From contig NZ_CP035103.1 of assembly GCF_006094695.1 (NCBI RefSeq), positions 2,294,001 through 2,358,000 on the forward strand: DNA of 64,000 nt, read 5' to 3'. Positions 32,262-42,082 of the stretch are shown one piece after another. The DNA comes from Kocuria rosea (GTDB lineage Bacteria; Actinomycetota; Actinomycetes; Actinomycetales; Micrococcaceae). Each line of letters opens with the position of its first letter. Position 1 is the stretch's first letter. The notes below the pieces were generated by a model. It made no database searches. It was given only the letters and a program-made list of their open reading frames with translations, and was not told the origin of the DNA. A program made the position numbers and the translations under genes.

Positions 32262-32564
32262 GACTGACGTCTCCTCACCATGGGATGCGGTCAACAGGAG
32301 CGGCCCCCGCGGCAGAGCTCCGGTCGGGAGGTGCCGCCGGATCGTGAGCTGCCGCCGACGTCCTCGAGCAGTGGTCGAAGAGGTGCCGGGCGGCGGAAGG
32401 GCCCCGTTCCAGGAATGTCCGACGATGGACGATCGTGGCGTGCACCGGAGCGGTGGACGTGGTTCACCCGTCCGCCCGTCAGGCGCTGGAAAAATCTAGC
32501 ACTCAGATGTTACAGCTCTGAAAACTCTCCGGCCAGGAGCCCCGGTGCGGCCCCCGGTGCGGTA
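32262..32564 (-). promoter_or_regulatory. gltB upstream region with extended -10 promoter
   Basis: About 300 bases between lgt and gltB. A less GC-rich patch carries the extended -10 TGCTAGATT (minus strand, 32501-32493); the matching -35, near 32516-32522, is weak. This gives a long 5' leader of about 225 bases. No known riboswitch consensus and no clear GlnR-type box were recognised. Confidence 0.5.
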
Positions 32565-33455
32565 TCAGGCGCGCGAGGGCTCCACCGCGGCGCCGCGGGC
32601 CCTGCGGCGGCGGAGCACCGCCGCCGCGAAGAGGGCCAGCCCGAGCAGCACGAGCCCCAGGGCGGTCCACACGTGCACGCGCAGGCCCAGCACCATGAGG
32701 GACGGGTCGATCCGCAGGAACAGCTCGATGAGCATCCGGCCCAGGCCGTAGTGGACCAGGTAGAGCGCGAAGAGGCGGCCGCCGTCCAGGCGGAACCGCC
32801 GGTCCAGGGCCAGCAGGAGCACCACGCCGAGCAGGTTCCACAGGGACTCGTAGAGGAACGTGGGGTGGAAGAGCGTGTCGGCCGGCAGCCCGGCCGGGAA
32901 GTTCGGGCTGCCGGGGTCGATCTCGAGGCCCCACGGCAGGGTGGTGGGCCGGCCGAAGAGCTCCTGGTTGAACCAGTTGCCCCAGCGCCCGATCGCCTGC
33001 GCGAGGAGCAGGCCGGGTGCCGCGGCGTCGGCGAAGACGGCCAGGGAGACGTTGTTGCGGCGGCACACCCACCACGCGGCCGCCGCGCCGAAGGCCACGG
33101 CCCCCATGATCCCGAGGCCTCCCTCCCAGATCCGCAGCGCGTCGACGGGGTCGGCGCCCGGGCCGAAGTAGCCGGCCGGGTCGGTGATGAGCACGTGGTA
33201 GGCGCGGGCGCCCACGATCCCGGCGGGAACGGCCCACATCACGATGTCCCACACGATCTCCGGGTCCAGCCCCCGGGCCGCCCAGCGGCGCGTGGTCAGC
33301 CACAGCGCCGCCGCGATGCCCGCGAGGATGCACAGCGCGTAGGCGTGCACGGTCAGCGGGCCGAGCGAGAAGCCGGACCAGTCCGGGGAGGGGATGCCCT
33401 GCCGGAGCGGGGCGCTCATCAGGGCGGGCACGGGGGGAACGGCGCTCAGCAGCAT
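32565..33455 (-). CDS. lgt: Prolipoprotein diacylglyceryl transferase
   Basis: Transfers diacylglycerol from phosphatidylglycerol to the lipobox cysteine of prolipoproteins in the cytoplasmic membrane. The 296-residue protein has about seven membrane helices. The Lgt signature GRWGNWFNQELFG contains the essential residues, with YHVLITDP and the HPTFLYESLWNL and VHYGLGRMLIELFL segments. The first ATG (33455) is used; an ATG 36 bases later is possible. It lies between trpA and gltB, a common actinobacterial arrangement. Confidence 0.97.
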   Translation of the reverse strand: MLLSAVPPVPALMSAPLRQGIPSPDWSGFSLGPLTVHAYALCILAGIAAALWLTTRRWAARGLDPEIVWDIVMWAVPAGIVGARAYHVLITDPAGYFGPGADPVDALRIWEGGLGIMGAVAFGAAAAWWVCRRNNVSLAVFADAAAPGLLLAQAIGRWGNWFNQELFGRPTTLPWGLEIDPGSPNFPAGLPADTLFHPTFLYESLWNLLGVVLLLALDRRFRLDGGRLFALYLVHYGLGRMLIELFLRIDPSLMVLGLRVHVWTALGLVLLGLALFAAAVLRRRRARGAAVEPSRA

Positions 33456-33532
33456 GCGGTGGGGCCTCGGCTCGTGGGGTCGTCGGGACGGGCGGCCCCG
33501 CCCGGAGGAGGGCGGGGCGCCACGTCACGCTA

Positions 33533-34387
33533 TCAGGCGCGCCCGGCCAGTTCCCGGGCCAGCGCGCCCACGGCCTCGGGGCCGCCGTCGGCCAGCGCCT
33601 GCACGAGGGCGGTGCCCACGATGACGCCGTCCGCGTAGGCCCCGATCTCCTCGACGTGCTCCCGGCGGGAGACGCCCAGGCCCACGCACACGTGCTGGGC
33701 CCCGGCGGCGCGGGTGTCCGCCACGAGCTTCTCGGCGACGTCGGAGACGGCGTCCCGGGCGCCGGTGACACCCATCACGGAGACCGCGTAGACGAAGCCG
33801 CTCGCGGCCTTGACCACCAGGTCGAGCCGCTCCCGCGAGGAGGAGGGCGCCACCAGGAAGATCCGGTCCAGGCCGTGGGCCTGGGACGCGGCGAACCACT
33901 CCCGGGCCTCGTCGGGGATCAGGTCGGGGGTGATCATCCCCGCTCCCCCGGCCTCGGCGAGCCGGCGGGCGAACGTGTCGACGCCCATCTGCAGGACGGG
34001 GTTCCAGTAGGTCATCACCACGGGCACCGCGTCGGTGCGCTCGGCCACGGCACGGACCACGCGGAACACGTCGGCCACCCGGAACCCGTTGGCGAGGGCC
34101 GTGGTGGTCGCGTGCTGGATCACCGGCCCGTCCATGACGGGGTCCGAGTACGGGATGCCGATCTCGATGACGTCGGCGCCGTTGGTGCCCAGGGCCACGG
34201 CCGCCTCGATGGACTCGTCGACGGTCGGGAAGCCGGCGGGGAGGTAGCCGACGAGGGCCGGCCGGCCCTGGTCCCGGCACTCGGCGATGCGCGCGGCGAG
34301 CCTCGAGCCGGGGTCGGCGCTCAGGCCCGGCGGCAGGAGGCGGGAGGCGAGGTCCGCCCCGGGGGTCTCGTGTCGGGTGGTGCTCAC
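33533..34387 (-). CDS. trpA: Tryptophan synthase alpha subunit
   Basis: Cleaves indole-3-glycerol phosphate to indole and glyceraldehyde-3-phosphate for channelling to TrpB. The 284-residue TIM barrel shows the catalytic Glu/Asp pair in [21 protein letters not shown], the loop [12 protein letters not shown], and phosphate-binding [12 protein letters not shown] and VIVGTALV. The GTG start at 34387 overlaps the stop of the upstream fused gene (GTGA). Confidence 0.98.
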   Translation of the reverse strand: MSTTRHETPGADLASRLLPPGLSADPGSRLAARIAECRDQGRPALVGYLPAGFPTVDESIEAAVALGTNGADVIEIGIPYSDPVMDGPVIQHATTTALANGFRVADVFRVVRAVAERTDAVPVVMTYWNPVLQMGVDTFARRLAEAGGAGMITPDLIPDEAREWFAASQAHGLDRIFLVAPSSSRERLDLVVKAASGFVYAVSVMGVTGARDAVSDVAEKLVADTRAAGAQHVCVGLGVSRREHVEEIGAYADGVIVGTALVQALADGGPEAVGALARELAGRA

Positions 34388-36510
34388 AGTCGCTCGCCCT
34401 TCTCACCGAGCTCGGCCTCGGCGCTGTCGTCCGGGAGCATCCCGAACCATTCCGCGGCGGTCGCCACGTCCTTGTCGCCGCGCCCGGAGAGGGAGACCAC
34501 GATGATCTTCTCCGCGGCCGCCTCCGGCCCGAGCTCCTCCACCCAGCGCCGGCCGATCTTCAGCGCGCCGGCCAGGGCGTGGGAGGTCTCGATGGCGGGG
34601 ATGATGCCCTCGGTGCGGCACAGGAGCCGGAAGGACTCCATCGCCTCCACGTCGGTGATCGCCTCGTAGCGCGCCCGCCCGATGTCGTGCAGGTAGGAGT
34701 GCTCGGGGCCCACGGCCGGGTAGTCCAGGCCCGCGGAGATCGAGTGGGACTCGAGCGTCTGCCCGTCCTCGTCCTGCATGAGGTAGGTCCGGGCGCCGTG
34801 CAGCACCCCGGGGCGGCCCAGCGAGATCGTGGCGGCGTGGCGTCCGGACTCCACGCCGTCCCCGCCGGCCTCGAGGCCGTAGAGCTCCACCGAGGGGTCG
34901 TCCAGGAAGCCGTGGAAGATGCCGATCGCGTTGGACCCGCCGCCCACGCAGGCCGCGACGGCGTCCGGGAGGCGCCCGGCCTGGGCCAGGATCTGCTCGC
35001 GGGTCTCCTCGCCGATCTGCTCGTGGAAGTAGCGGACCATCGCGGGGAACGGGTACGGCCCCGCCGCGGTGCCCAGCAGGTAGTGGGTGTGCTCGACGGA
35101 GGCGACCCAGTCCCGCAGGGCCTCGTTGATCGCGTCCTTCAGCGTGCGGGAGCCGTTGGTCACGGGCACCACGGTGGCTCCCAGCAGCTCCATGCGCGCG
35201 ACGTTGAGGGCCTGGCGCCGGGTGTCCTCCTCGCCCATGTAGACCACGCACTCCATGCCGAACAGGGCGGCGGCGGTGGCCGAGGCCACGCCGTGCTGGC
35301 CGGCGCCGGTCTCGGCGATCAGCCGGGTCTTGCCCATCCGGCGCGCCAGCAGGGCCTGGCCGAGCACGTTGTTGATCTTGTGCGAGCCGGTGTGGTTGAG
35401 GTCCTCCCGCTTGAGGAAGATCCGGCACCCGGCCTCGGCGGCGAAGCGCTGGGCCTCGGTGAGCAGGGAGGGCCGGTTCGAGTAGTCGCGGGAGAGCCGC
35501 TGGAACTCCGCAGTGAACTCCGGGTCGGCCTTCGCCTTCTCGAACACGTCCGTGAGCTCGTCGAGCGCGGCGATGAGGGACTCGGGCATCCACCGGCCCC
35601 CGAAGTCCCCGAAGTACGGCCCGGGGGCCTCGCGCAGGGAGGCGGCCTCCGCGGCGACGGCCTCCGCCTCGGCCTCGGGGACGTGCCGCCGGGCGCGCGC
35701 GGCGGCACCGGCCGCGCGGAAGGCCGCGATGGTGGACGCGGGCTCGGCGCTGCGCACGAGGGCCTCGCCGACCAGGACGGCCTTGGCACCGTGCGAGGCG
35801 TAGAGGGCGATCTGCTCCTCGCCCTCGACGCCGGACTCGGCCACGATCACCGCGTCCTGGGGCAGGAGGCCGGCGAGCCGGCCGAAGGTCTCGACGTCGG
35901 TGTCGAGGGTCTTGAGGTTGCGGACGTTGACGCCCACGATGCGGGCGCCCACGGCGACCGCCCGCTCGATCTCCTCGGGCGTGTGCGTCTCCACCAGGGC
36001 GTGCATGCCCAGCTCGTGGGTCAGCGCGAGGAAGCGGCGCAGCTCGTCGTCGGAGAGGGCGGCGACGATCAGCAGGACGAGGTCGGCCCCGTGGGCGCGC
36101 GCCTCCCAGATCTGGTACTCGTCGACCGTGAAGTCCTTGCGCAGCACGGGCACCCCCACCGCCGCGCGCACGGCGTCGAGGTCCGCCAGGGAGCCGTTGA
36201 AGCGTCGCTGCTCCGTCAGCACGGAGATCACCGAGGCCCCGCCGTGCTCGTAGGCCGCGGCCAGGCGCGCCGGGTCCTCGATCGGGGCCAGCGCGCCCTT
36301 GGAGGGGCTCGAGCGCTTGACCTCGGCGATGACCTGCACGGCGTCCGTGCTGGGTCCCCGGAGCGCCGACTCGGCGTCCAGGGCCGGCGGCCGCTGCGCG
36401 GCGGCCCGGCGGAGCTCGTCGAGGCCGACGCGCTCACGGCGCTCCGCGAGATCCGCCCGGACGCCCTCGATGATGGCGTCCAGGACCGTCCCGGTGCTCT
36501 GTTGCGACAT
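34384..36510 (-). CDS. trpCB: Fused indole-3-glycerol-phosphate synthase / tryptophan synthase beta subunit
   Basis: A single 708-residue frame joins two enzymes normally encoded separately. Residues 1-268 are indole-3-glycerol-phosphate synthase ([13 protein letters not shown] with catalytic Glu/Lys, [25 protein letters not shown]). Residues 269-295 are an Ala/Arg/Glu-rich linker. Residues 296-708 are a full PLP-dependent tryptophan synthase beta subunit ([19 protein letters not shown] lysine 378 in [26 protein letters not shown]). No stop or alternative start is seen at the junction, and both halves keep their catalytic residues. This couples steps 4 and 6 of tryptophan synthesis in one chain, with TrpA translated from an overlapping start. 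Confidence 0.95.
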   Translation of the reverse strand: MSQQSTGTVLDAIIEGVRADLAERRERVGLDELRRAAAQRPPALDAESALRGPSTDAVQVIAEVKRSSPSKGALAPIEDPARLAAAYEHGGASVISVLTEQRRFNGSLADLDAVRAAVGVPVLRKDFTVDEYQIWEARAHGADLVLLIVAALSDDELRRFLALTHELGMHALVETHTPEEIERAVAVGARIVGVNVRNLKTLDTDVETFGRLAGLLPQDAVIVAESGVEGEEQIALYASHGAKAVLVGEALVRSAEPASTIAAFRAAGAAARARRHVPEAEAEAVAAEAASLREAPGPYFGDFGGRWMPESLIAALDELTDVFEKAKADPEFTAEFQRLSRDYSNRPSLLTEAQRFAAEAGCRIFLKREDLNHTGSHKINNVLGQALLARRMGKTRLIAETGAGQHGVASATAAALFGMECVVYMGEEDTRRQALNVARMELLGATVVPVTNGSRTLKDAINEALRDWVASVEHTHYLLGTAAGPYPFPAMVRYFHEQIGEETREQILAQAGRLPDAVAACVGGGSNAIGIFHGFLDDPSVELYGLEAGGDGVESGRHAATISLGRPGVLHGARTYLMQDEDGQTLESHSISAGLDYPAVGPEHSYLHDIGRARYEAITDVEAMESFRLLCRTEGIIPAIETSHALAGALKIGRRWVEELGPEAAAEKIIVVSLSGRGDKDVATAAEWFGMLPDDSAEAELGEKGERL

Positions 36511-36648
36511 GGTTTCCTGTCCTCTCGGCGGCGCTGGCCGCGCTGGTGCGTTCGTGGGCCGCGCCCGGACCGGGCGGGGACGGCGACCGGTCCCTTCCGG
36601 GGGCCGGTCGGCCCGTGCGCGTGCCGCGCTCCCGGGGCCGGCCCGGTC

Positions 36649-36912
36649 TCAGCCCTGGTGCTGGCGGGCCTCGTGCTTGCGCTGCTCGGAGCCGCTGCCG
36701 TGGCCCATCCTGCTCAGCACGGCGCCGGCGACGAGCCCGACGACGACCAGCACGATGCCCGCGATCAACAGGGCGGTGCTGCCCACCGTGAAGCCCACCA
36801 CGCCGACGATGACGCCCACCGACATGATGCCGACGGTCACCCACGCGGCCAGCGTGTTGCCGTGCCCCACGAAGCCGGTGTGGTCGAGGACGATCTCGTT
36901 TCCGTTTGCCAT
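36649..36912 (-). CDS. HGxxPAAW-family small membrane protein
   Basis: An 87-residue protein with two membrane helices (AAWVTVGIMSVGVIVGVVGF and ALLIAGIVLVVVGLVAGAVL) and a basic tail. The family motif HGxxPAAW here reads HGNTLAAW, with Leu for the usual Pro. The family is regularly found inside actinobacterial trp operons but its function is unknown. The ATG at 36912 has GGGAG ten bases upstream. It sits between the TIGR02234 protein and the fused trpCB gene. Confidence 0.88.
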   Translation of the reverse strand: MANGNEIVLDHTGFVGHGNTLAAWVTVGIMSVGVIVGVVGFTVGSTALLIAGIVLVVVGLVAGAVLSRMGHGSGSEQRKHEARQHQG

Positions 36913-37107
36913 GTTGTTGCACTCCCGATTTCCCTGCCGGAGCCGGCCGGCTCCGCGCGCACGGCCCCGGCGGGGCGCGGCGGTTGCTGACAGTCTGTCC
37001 CGTCCCATTGTGCCACCCCTCGGCCCGCGCCCGCGCACGCCCCACGGGGCCCCGGGGCGCCCGCTGCCCCGCCGCGGCGGGCCCGGGCCCCGGGGCGGGC
37101 AGGGTGC

Positions 37108-37707
37108 TCAGGCGGTGGGGTCGTGGCCCTCGGTGAGGGCGTCCCACGAGTCGATCTCGTCGCCGGAGCGGGCCGTCGCGGCCGGGGGCCCGTCCGCCCC
37201 GGAGCGCTCGTAGCGCCGGGCCGCGGTCCAGGTGCGGCCGGCCACGAGGGCCCAGGCGCCGCACAGCGCCACGAGCGCCGAGGCGGCCGCCGCGAGCGGG
37301 GGCCAGGCGGTGACGGCGAAGTCGCCGCCGGCGTTGATCATGCCGGTGGCCTCGCCCACGGCGGTCTGCGCGGCCCCGGCCGGATCGGCCAGCACGGCCA
37401 CGGACGCGGCCAGTGCGCCGAGGCCGGCGAGCACGACCACCACGGACACCACGGTGCGCAGCACCCGGCCGGAGATCGCCGTGGTGAGGGCACCGGCGGC
37501 CGCGACGAGCCCGAGGGCGGTGACGGCCGGCGCGGCGTCGGACCCGGCGACGTCCACGGTCACGGGCTCGAGCGTGGTCTGCACCGTGGCGGAGACCCAG
37601 GTGGCGGCCGAGCAGGCGAACACGGCCAGGGCGGCGACCAGGGTGGCGAGCACCACCGTGGACCGCCGGGACAGCGCCGCCCGCCGGGAGCCGCGGGCCT
37701 CAGGCAC
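37108..37707 (-). CDS. Trp-operon-associated membrane protein (TIGR02234 family)
   Basis: A 199-residue protein with about four membrane helices (STVVLATLVAALAVFACSAA, ALGLVAAAGALTTAI, VVSVVVVLAGLGALAASVAV, PPLAAAASALVALCGAWALV). It matches the actinobacterial family that lies between trpE and trpC; function unknown, with a role in the trp operon proposed only from position. The GTG at 37707 overlaps the end of trpE by eight bases. The acidic soluble tail follows the last helix. Confidence 0.85.
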   Translation of the reverse strand: MPEARGSRRAALSRRSTVVLATLVAALAVFACSAATWVSATVQTTLEPVTVDVAGSDAAPAVTALGLVAAAGALTTAISGRVLRTVVSVVVVLAGLGALAASVAVLADPAGAAQTAVGEATGMINAGGDFAVTAWPPLAAAASALVALCGAWALVAGRTWTAARRYERSGADGPPAATARSGDEIDSWDALTEGHDPTA

Positions 37708-39298
37708 GCCCGGCGCCCGTCTCCGGCACGGCCACCCGGTCGAGGTCCAGGGCGTGCAGCCGCTCGGCGAGCAGCACCGCCCGCAGCGGTGCGGTGGCCT
37801 TGTTGAGGGACTCGAGGGCCTCGGTCTCGGGGTCGGAGTCGGCGACGATCCCGCCGCCGGCCTGGACGTAGGCCTTGCCGTCGACGAGCAGGGCCGTGCG
37901 GATGGCGATGGCCATGTCCATGTCCCCCGCGAAGTCGAGGTAGCCGACCACGCCGCCGTAGACGGCGCGGCGCAGGGGCTCGTACTCGTCGAGCAGGCGC
38001 AGGGCCCGGGGCTTGGGCGCCCCGGAGAGGGTGCCGGCGGGGAACGTCGCGGCGAGCACGTCGTAGGCGGTGGCGTCCGGGCGCATCCGGCCGACGACGT
38101 TGGAGCACAGGTGCATGATGTGGCTGAAGCGCTCCACCTCCATGAACTCCGTGACCTCCACCGAGCCCGGGACGGCGATCTTGGAGATGTCGTTGCGCGC
38201 GAGGTCCACGAGCATGAGGTGCTCGGAGCGCTCCTTCTCGTCCTGGAGCAGGTCCCGCTCCAGCGCCAGGTCCTCCTCGACCGTGCGCCCGCGCGGGCGG
38301 GACCCGGCGATGGGGTGGGTCACCGCCTGGTCCCCCGTGACGGTCACGAGCGCCTCCGGGGAGGAGCCGACGATCGAGAAGGGACGGCCGCCGGCGTCCT
38401 CGAAGCTGTACAGGTACATGTACGGGCTGGGGTTGATGGCGCGCAGCATGCGGTAGACGTCGAGGGAGTCGGCCGTGCACTCGGTCTCGAAGCGCCGGGA
38501 GACGACCACCTGGAAGATGTCCCCGTCCACGATGGCCTTCTTGCCCTCCACGATGGAGTTCATGAACAGGGTGCGGTCCCAGCTCTGGTCGACCTTGGAC
38601 TCGAGGTCCCCCCGGATCTCGTCGCTGCCGGTGAGCGTCGAGGCCGTGCCGTGGCCGAGGGGCCGGGCGAGCCGCTCGAGCATCGCGTGCACCCGGTCCA
38701 CGGCGTCGGCCCAGGCCTCGTCGACGCGCTCGTCGGTGTCGTCGAAGTTGATCGCGTTGGCCACGAGCATCACGGTGCCGTCCGTGTTGTCGTGGATAGC
38801 GATGTCCGAGACCAGGTTCATGGCCAGCTCGGGGATGCGCAGGTCGTCCTCCGGCGGGTGCGGGAGCTTCTCCCAGCGGCGCACGGCCTCCCAGCCGACG
38901 AAGCCCACGAGCCCGGAGGTCAGCGGGGGGACGTCCTCGAAGCGCTCCGTGTGCAGCAGCGCCATGGTGTCCCGCAGCGCCTCGACGGGATTGCCGCCGG
39001 TGGGGGCGCCGGCCGGGGCCTGCCCGATCCAGTGCGCCTCGCCGTCCCGGGCGGTGAGCGTGGCCCGCGAGTTGGCGCCGATGAAGGAGTAGCGGGACCA
39101 GACGCCGCCCTCGGCGGCGGACTCGAGGAGGAACGTGCCCGCCCGGGCCGCCCCGTCCTCGAGGGCGAGGGCCCGGTAGAGACCGATCGGGGTCATGGCG
39201 TCCGCGAGGATCTTGACGCGGACGGGGATGACGCGGCGCTCCGCGGCGAGCGCGCGGAACTCCTCGAGCGTGGGGCTGATGCTGCCCAGGTCCTGCAT
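37700..39298 (-). CDS. trpE: Anthranilate synthase component I
   Basis: Converts chorismate and ammonia to anthranilate with TrpG. The 532-residue protein has the chorismate-binding core with VVSRRFETECTADSLDVYR, PSPYMYLYSFED, the signature HPIAGSRPRGRTVEED, LVDLARNDISKIA and LAATFPAGTLSGAPKPRAL. The N-terminal domain includes LLESAAEGGVWSRYSFIG, in which the LLES element binds feedback tryptophan. The ATG at 39298 is chosen from the conserved N-terminus. hisI lies 53 bases upstream. A trpG gene is not in this window. Confidence 0.98.
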   Translation of the reverse strand: MQDLGSISPTLEEFRALAAERRVIPVRVKILADAMTPIGLYRALALEDGAARAGTFLLESAAEGGVWSRYSFIGANSRATLTARDGEAHWIGQAPAGAPTGGNPVEALRDTMALLHTERFEDVPPLTSGLVGFVGWEAVRRWEKLPHPPEDDLRIPELAMNLVSDIAIHDNTDGTVMLVANAINFDDTDERVDEAWADAVDRVHAMLERLARPLGHGTASTLTGSDEIRGDLESKVDQSWDRTLFMNSIVEGKKAIVDGDIFQVVVSRRFETECTADSLDVYRMLRAINPSPYMYLYSFEDAGGRPFSIVGSSPEALVTVTGDQAVTHPIAGSRPRGRTVEEDLALERDLLQDEKERSEHLMLVDLARNDISKIAVPGSVEVTEFMEVERFSHIMHLCSNVVGRMRPDATAYDVLAATFPAGTLSGAPKPRALRLLDEYEPLRRAVYGGVVGYLDFAGDMDMAIAIRTALLVDGKAYVQAGGGIVADSDPETEALESLNKATAPLRAVLLAERLHALDLDRVAVPETGAGRA

Positions 39299-39351
39299 GG
39301 GTGTCGACCTGACTTCCTGGTGGCGGACGGGAGGGAGGAGGGTGGCGGGGC

Positions 39352-39732
39352 TCAGACGGCGGCGACGGCGCCGAGGTCGCGGCCGTCGAAGCAGCTGCGG
39401 GTGCCGGTGTGGCAGGCCGCCCCGGTCTGGTCGACCCGGACGAGGAGGGCGTCGCCGTCGCAGTCGAGGCTCACGCTGTGCACGGCCTGGACGTGCCCGG
39501 ACGTGTCGCCCTTGCGCCAGTACTCCTGGCGGGAGCGGGACCAGAACGTCACGCGGCCCTCCGTGAGGGTGCGGCGCAGGGCCTCGTCGTCCATCCAGCC
39601 CAGCATGAGCACCTCGAGGGTGTCGTGCTGCTGCACCACGGCGGCCACGAGGCCCGAGGGGTCGCGCTTGAGCCGCCGGGCCACGGCGGGGTCGAGGACG
39701 TCGGTTCCAGTGTCGGGGGTCTGCTCGCTCAT
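39352..39732 (-). CDS. hisI: Phosphoribosyl-AMP cyclohydrolase
   Basis: Third step of histidine synthesis: hydrolysis of phosphoribosyl-AMP. The 126-residue protein carries [39 protein letters not shown], and the metal ligands in [13 protein letters not shown] and [12 protein letters not shown] at 39732; a GTG two codons earlier is possible. A -10-like TAGGAT (39746-39741) lies eight bases before the ATG, so the message may be leaderless. It is the first gene of the trp operon here, well apart from the other his genes near 44-46 kb. Confidence 0.97.
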   Translation of the reverse strand: MSEQTPDTGTDVLDPAVARRLKRDPSGLVAAVVQQHDTLEVLMLGWMDDEALRRTLTEGRVTFWSRSRQEYWRKGDTSGHVQAVHSVSLDCDGDALLVRVDQTGAACHTGTRSCFDGRDLGAVAAV

Positions 39733-39810
39733 CGCCACCCATCCTATCGACCTGTCCGGGCGGCCCGGCCCCCGGCGTCCCCCGGCGTTCGCCGGGGACC
39801 GCCGGAGCCG

Positions 39811-41301
39811 TCAGGGGGCCTCCGGCCGGGCACACCACCGGAGCCCGTCCGTGTCCTCGCCCGTGTCTTCGCCCGTGTCCTCGTACTCGTCGGGGGACCC
39901 CCCGGTGTCCGCGTGGCCGAGCAGCCGGCGGGTCAGCGCCTCCCGACCGGAGAGGAGCTCGTCGAGGGCGGCGGACAGGTCCGCGTCCGCCGCGTCCTCG
40001 CCCCGGACCGCCGCCGCGAGGACGGCCCGGCGGACCAGCTCCTTCGGGAAGGAGCCGGTGGTCCCCTCCGCGCGCACCGCCGCGGCGTCGAGGGCGGCGG
40101 CGGAGAACCGCTGCTCCCCCGCGTACCGCCGGAACAGCCGGGACCGGGCGTCCGCGTCCGGCAGCGGCACCTCGACCGCGAGGTCCACGCGCCCGGGGCG
40201 CTCGGCGAGCGCCCGCTCCAGCACGGCCACGCGGTTCGTCGTGAGGACGAACGCGACGTCGGCGTCGCCGTCGAGCCCGTCCAGGGCGTCGAGCACCTCG
40301 AAGAGCATCGGCTGGGGCCCGGGCCCGAGGTCCCGGTCCATCGCCACGAGGTCGACGTCCTCGAGCACCACGATCGACGGCTGGAAGGTGCGGGCCACCT
40401 CGGCGGCGGCCCCGATGAGGTGCAGGCCCGACCCGGTCAGCAGGATCGCCGTGGTCCCCGGGGTGACGGAGAGCAGGTGCCGGACCGTGAGGGTCTTGCC
40501 GGTCCCCGGCGGGCCGTGGAGCAGGATCCCGCGCTTGAGGTGCTGGCCCGCGGCCCGGAGCGCGTCGCGGTGCTCCCCGATGCCCACGACGTGCCCCACG
40601 ACCTGCTCCAGCAGGCCCGGGGCCAGCACGATCTCGTCGGCGGGCACGTGCGGGCGCGGCAGGAACGTGGCCCCGGCCTCGCTGCCGTACTCGGTGGCGG
40701 CGAACGAGAGCACCTGGCCGCGCAGCACGCTGCGCTCGAGCATCAGCGCCCGCAGCCGGGCGAGGAACGTGCCGCAGACGGCGGGGTCCGCGGCGAGCAC
40801 CTCCAGGACCACCTGCGACCGGCCGTACTCGGGCCGGGGCATGCGCTGGAGCACGGCCACCGGCACCCCGTCCACGGTGAGGCACCGGATGCCGAACGCG
40901 ACGACCTGCCGCTCGGTGGCCGGGCCCGTGGCCCGGGTCGCGTAGTCGACGGGGCCGATGTCGGCCCCGGAGTACGGGGCCGTGAGCAGCTCGGCGAGGC
41001 CGAGGTCGTCGCGGCTCCGGCCGCCGCTGACGCCGAGGAGGGAGCCCGGCCCGTCCCCCGCCAGCTCGGCGAGGGCGATGTCGACGTCCGCCAGGCGGTG
41101 CGGGGCGAAGTCCTCCTGGACCACCGGCAGGGTGCGCACGTCCGCGCCGAGCACCGCGGACAGGTGCCGCCCGAGCGGCGTGGGCTCGTCCCCGCGCTCG
41201 GGCGGCAGGGCGGCGAGGCGGTCCACCAGGCGCCGGACCGAGCGCAGGAGCTGGGCGTCGTCCGGATCAGGGACCGGGCCGGCGGGAGAGGAGTCGTCCA
41301 T
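39811..41301 (-). CDS. AAA-family ATPase
   Basis: A 496-residue protein with an N-terminal domain of about 240 residues that I do not recognise and a C-terminal AAA+ module: Walker A ILLHGPPGTGKTLTV, Walker B SIVVLEDVDLVAMD, sensor 1 VAFVLTTNR, and an arginine-finger-like region RPGRVDLAVEVPLPDADARSR. The lid carries the helical bundle FPKELVRRAVLAAAVRG. The tail has a DTGEDTGEDT repeat. FtsH/VAT-like modules of this kind remodel proteins, but no protease domain or membrane helix is present. The target is unknown. The start lies inside the preceding membrane-protein gene (35-base overlap). Confidence 0.88.
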   Translation of the reverse strand: MDDSSPAGPVPDPDDAQLLRSVRRLVDRLAALPPERGDEPTPLGRHLSAVLGADVRTLPVVQEDFAPHRLADVDIALAELAGDGPGSLLGVSGGRSRDDLGLAELLTAPYSGADIGPVDYATRATGPATERQVVAFGIRCLTVDGVPVAVLQRMPRPEYGRSQVVLEVLAADPAVCGTFLARLRALMLERSVLRGQVLSFAATEYGSEAGATFLPRPHVPADEIVLAPGLLEQVVGHVVGIGEHRDALRAAGQHLKRGILLHGPPGTGKTLTVRHLLSVTPGTTAILLTGSGLHLIGAAAEVARTFQPSIVVLEDVDLVAMDRDLGPGPQPMLFEVLDALDGLDGDADVAFVLTTNRVAVLERALAERPGRVDLAVEVPLPDADARSRLFRRYAGEQRFSAAALDAAAVRAEGTTGSFPKELVRRAVLAAAVRGEDAADADLSAALDELLSGREALTRRLLGHADTGGSPDEYEDTGEDTGEDTDGLRWCARPEAP

Positions 41302-41932
41302 GGGCCGACCCTACCGGGACGGTGGGCAGACGGGTGGCGGCGACGGTCAGGAAGGACACCGCGAGGATCAGCACGGACAGCCCGAGGGCGTAGGTGCCCA
41401 CCGCGCGATAGCCGCCCACCAGGGCGGGGTCGAGGAAGAAGTACGGGTACCAGCCCATCAGCTGCCCCCGCACCAGCGTGTACACGGCCCACAGCGCCGG
41501 GAACACGGTGGACGCCCAGGTGGCGGCCCAGCGCAGCCGCCGGCGGCCCGGGCACAGCAGGAAGTCGGCCACGGCGTAGACCGGCAGCACGAAGTGCAGC
41601 ACCTGCGAGGACAGCGGGACGAGGAAGAGGTGGCCGAACAGCTCCGCGTTGGCCAGCAGCACCCCGAACACCGCCCCGGAGACCACGGTGTAGGTGGTGG
41701 CCATCGCCCGGAGCCCGGTCAGCCAGCCCGGCTCCTGCGCCCCGGCGGCGGTGTGCAGGAGCGCCAGCAGCACGGCCAGGATCAGCAGCACGGCGCTGTG
41801 GACCGTGAAGTAGCTGAACAGGTTCGACCCCAGGCAGGTGCGCGTCACGAAGGCGCAGTCCGCCCGCGAGACCAGGGCCCAGACCGCGACGGCCAGGGCG
41901 CAGGCCCGGGCGGCGGCGACGACGACACGCAC
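41267..41932 (-). CDS. Pr6Pr-family membrane protein
   Basis: A 221-residue protein with six membrane helices and LGSNLFSYFTVHSAVLLIL, GHLFLVPLSSQVLHFVLPVY and GWYPYFFLDPALVGGY, the pattern of the Pr6Pr/FAR-17a-like family, of unknown bacterial function. The GTG at 41932 is set by GGAGGAGG, a very strong ribosome site. The gene's end overlaps the start of the AAA ATPase gene in another frame by 35 bases, so the two proteins are likely expressed together. Confidence 0.82.
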   Translation of the reverse strand: MRVVVAAARACALAVAVWALVSRADCAFVTRTCLGSNLFSYFTVHSAVLLILAVLLALLHTAAGAQEPGWLTGLRAMATTYTVVSGAVFGVLLANAELFGHLFLVPLSSQVLHFVLPVYAVADFLLCPGRRRLRWAATWASTVFPALWAVYTLVRGQLMGWYPYFFLDPALVGGYRAVGTYALGLSVLILAVSFLTVAATRLPTVPVGSAHGRLLSRRPGP

Positions 41933-42082
41933 GTTCGTCCTCCTCCCGGCCCTCTGGGCTCCAGGATAGGAGTTCCGGCACCCGCAGGCCGTGCCCGCCC
42001 GCCCGTGGCCCTGCCGGGTCGGGCCGGCGGCGCCTATGGTGGGAGCAGGACCAGAGCGGCGACGGCGGGCGGGACCGAGACG

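Noticed and set aside
32262..32564. A glutamine riboswitch (glnA type) before gltB
   Set aside because: No consensus core could be recognised; the region was left as an unexplained leader.
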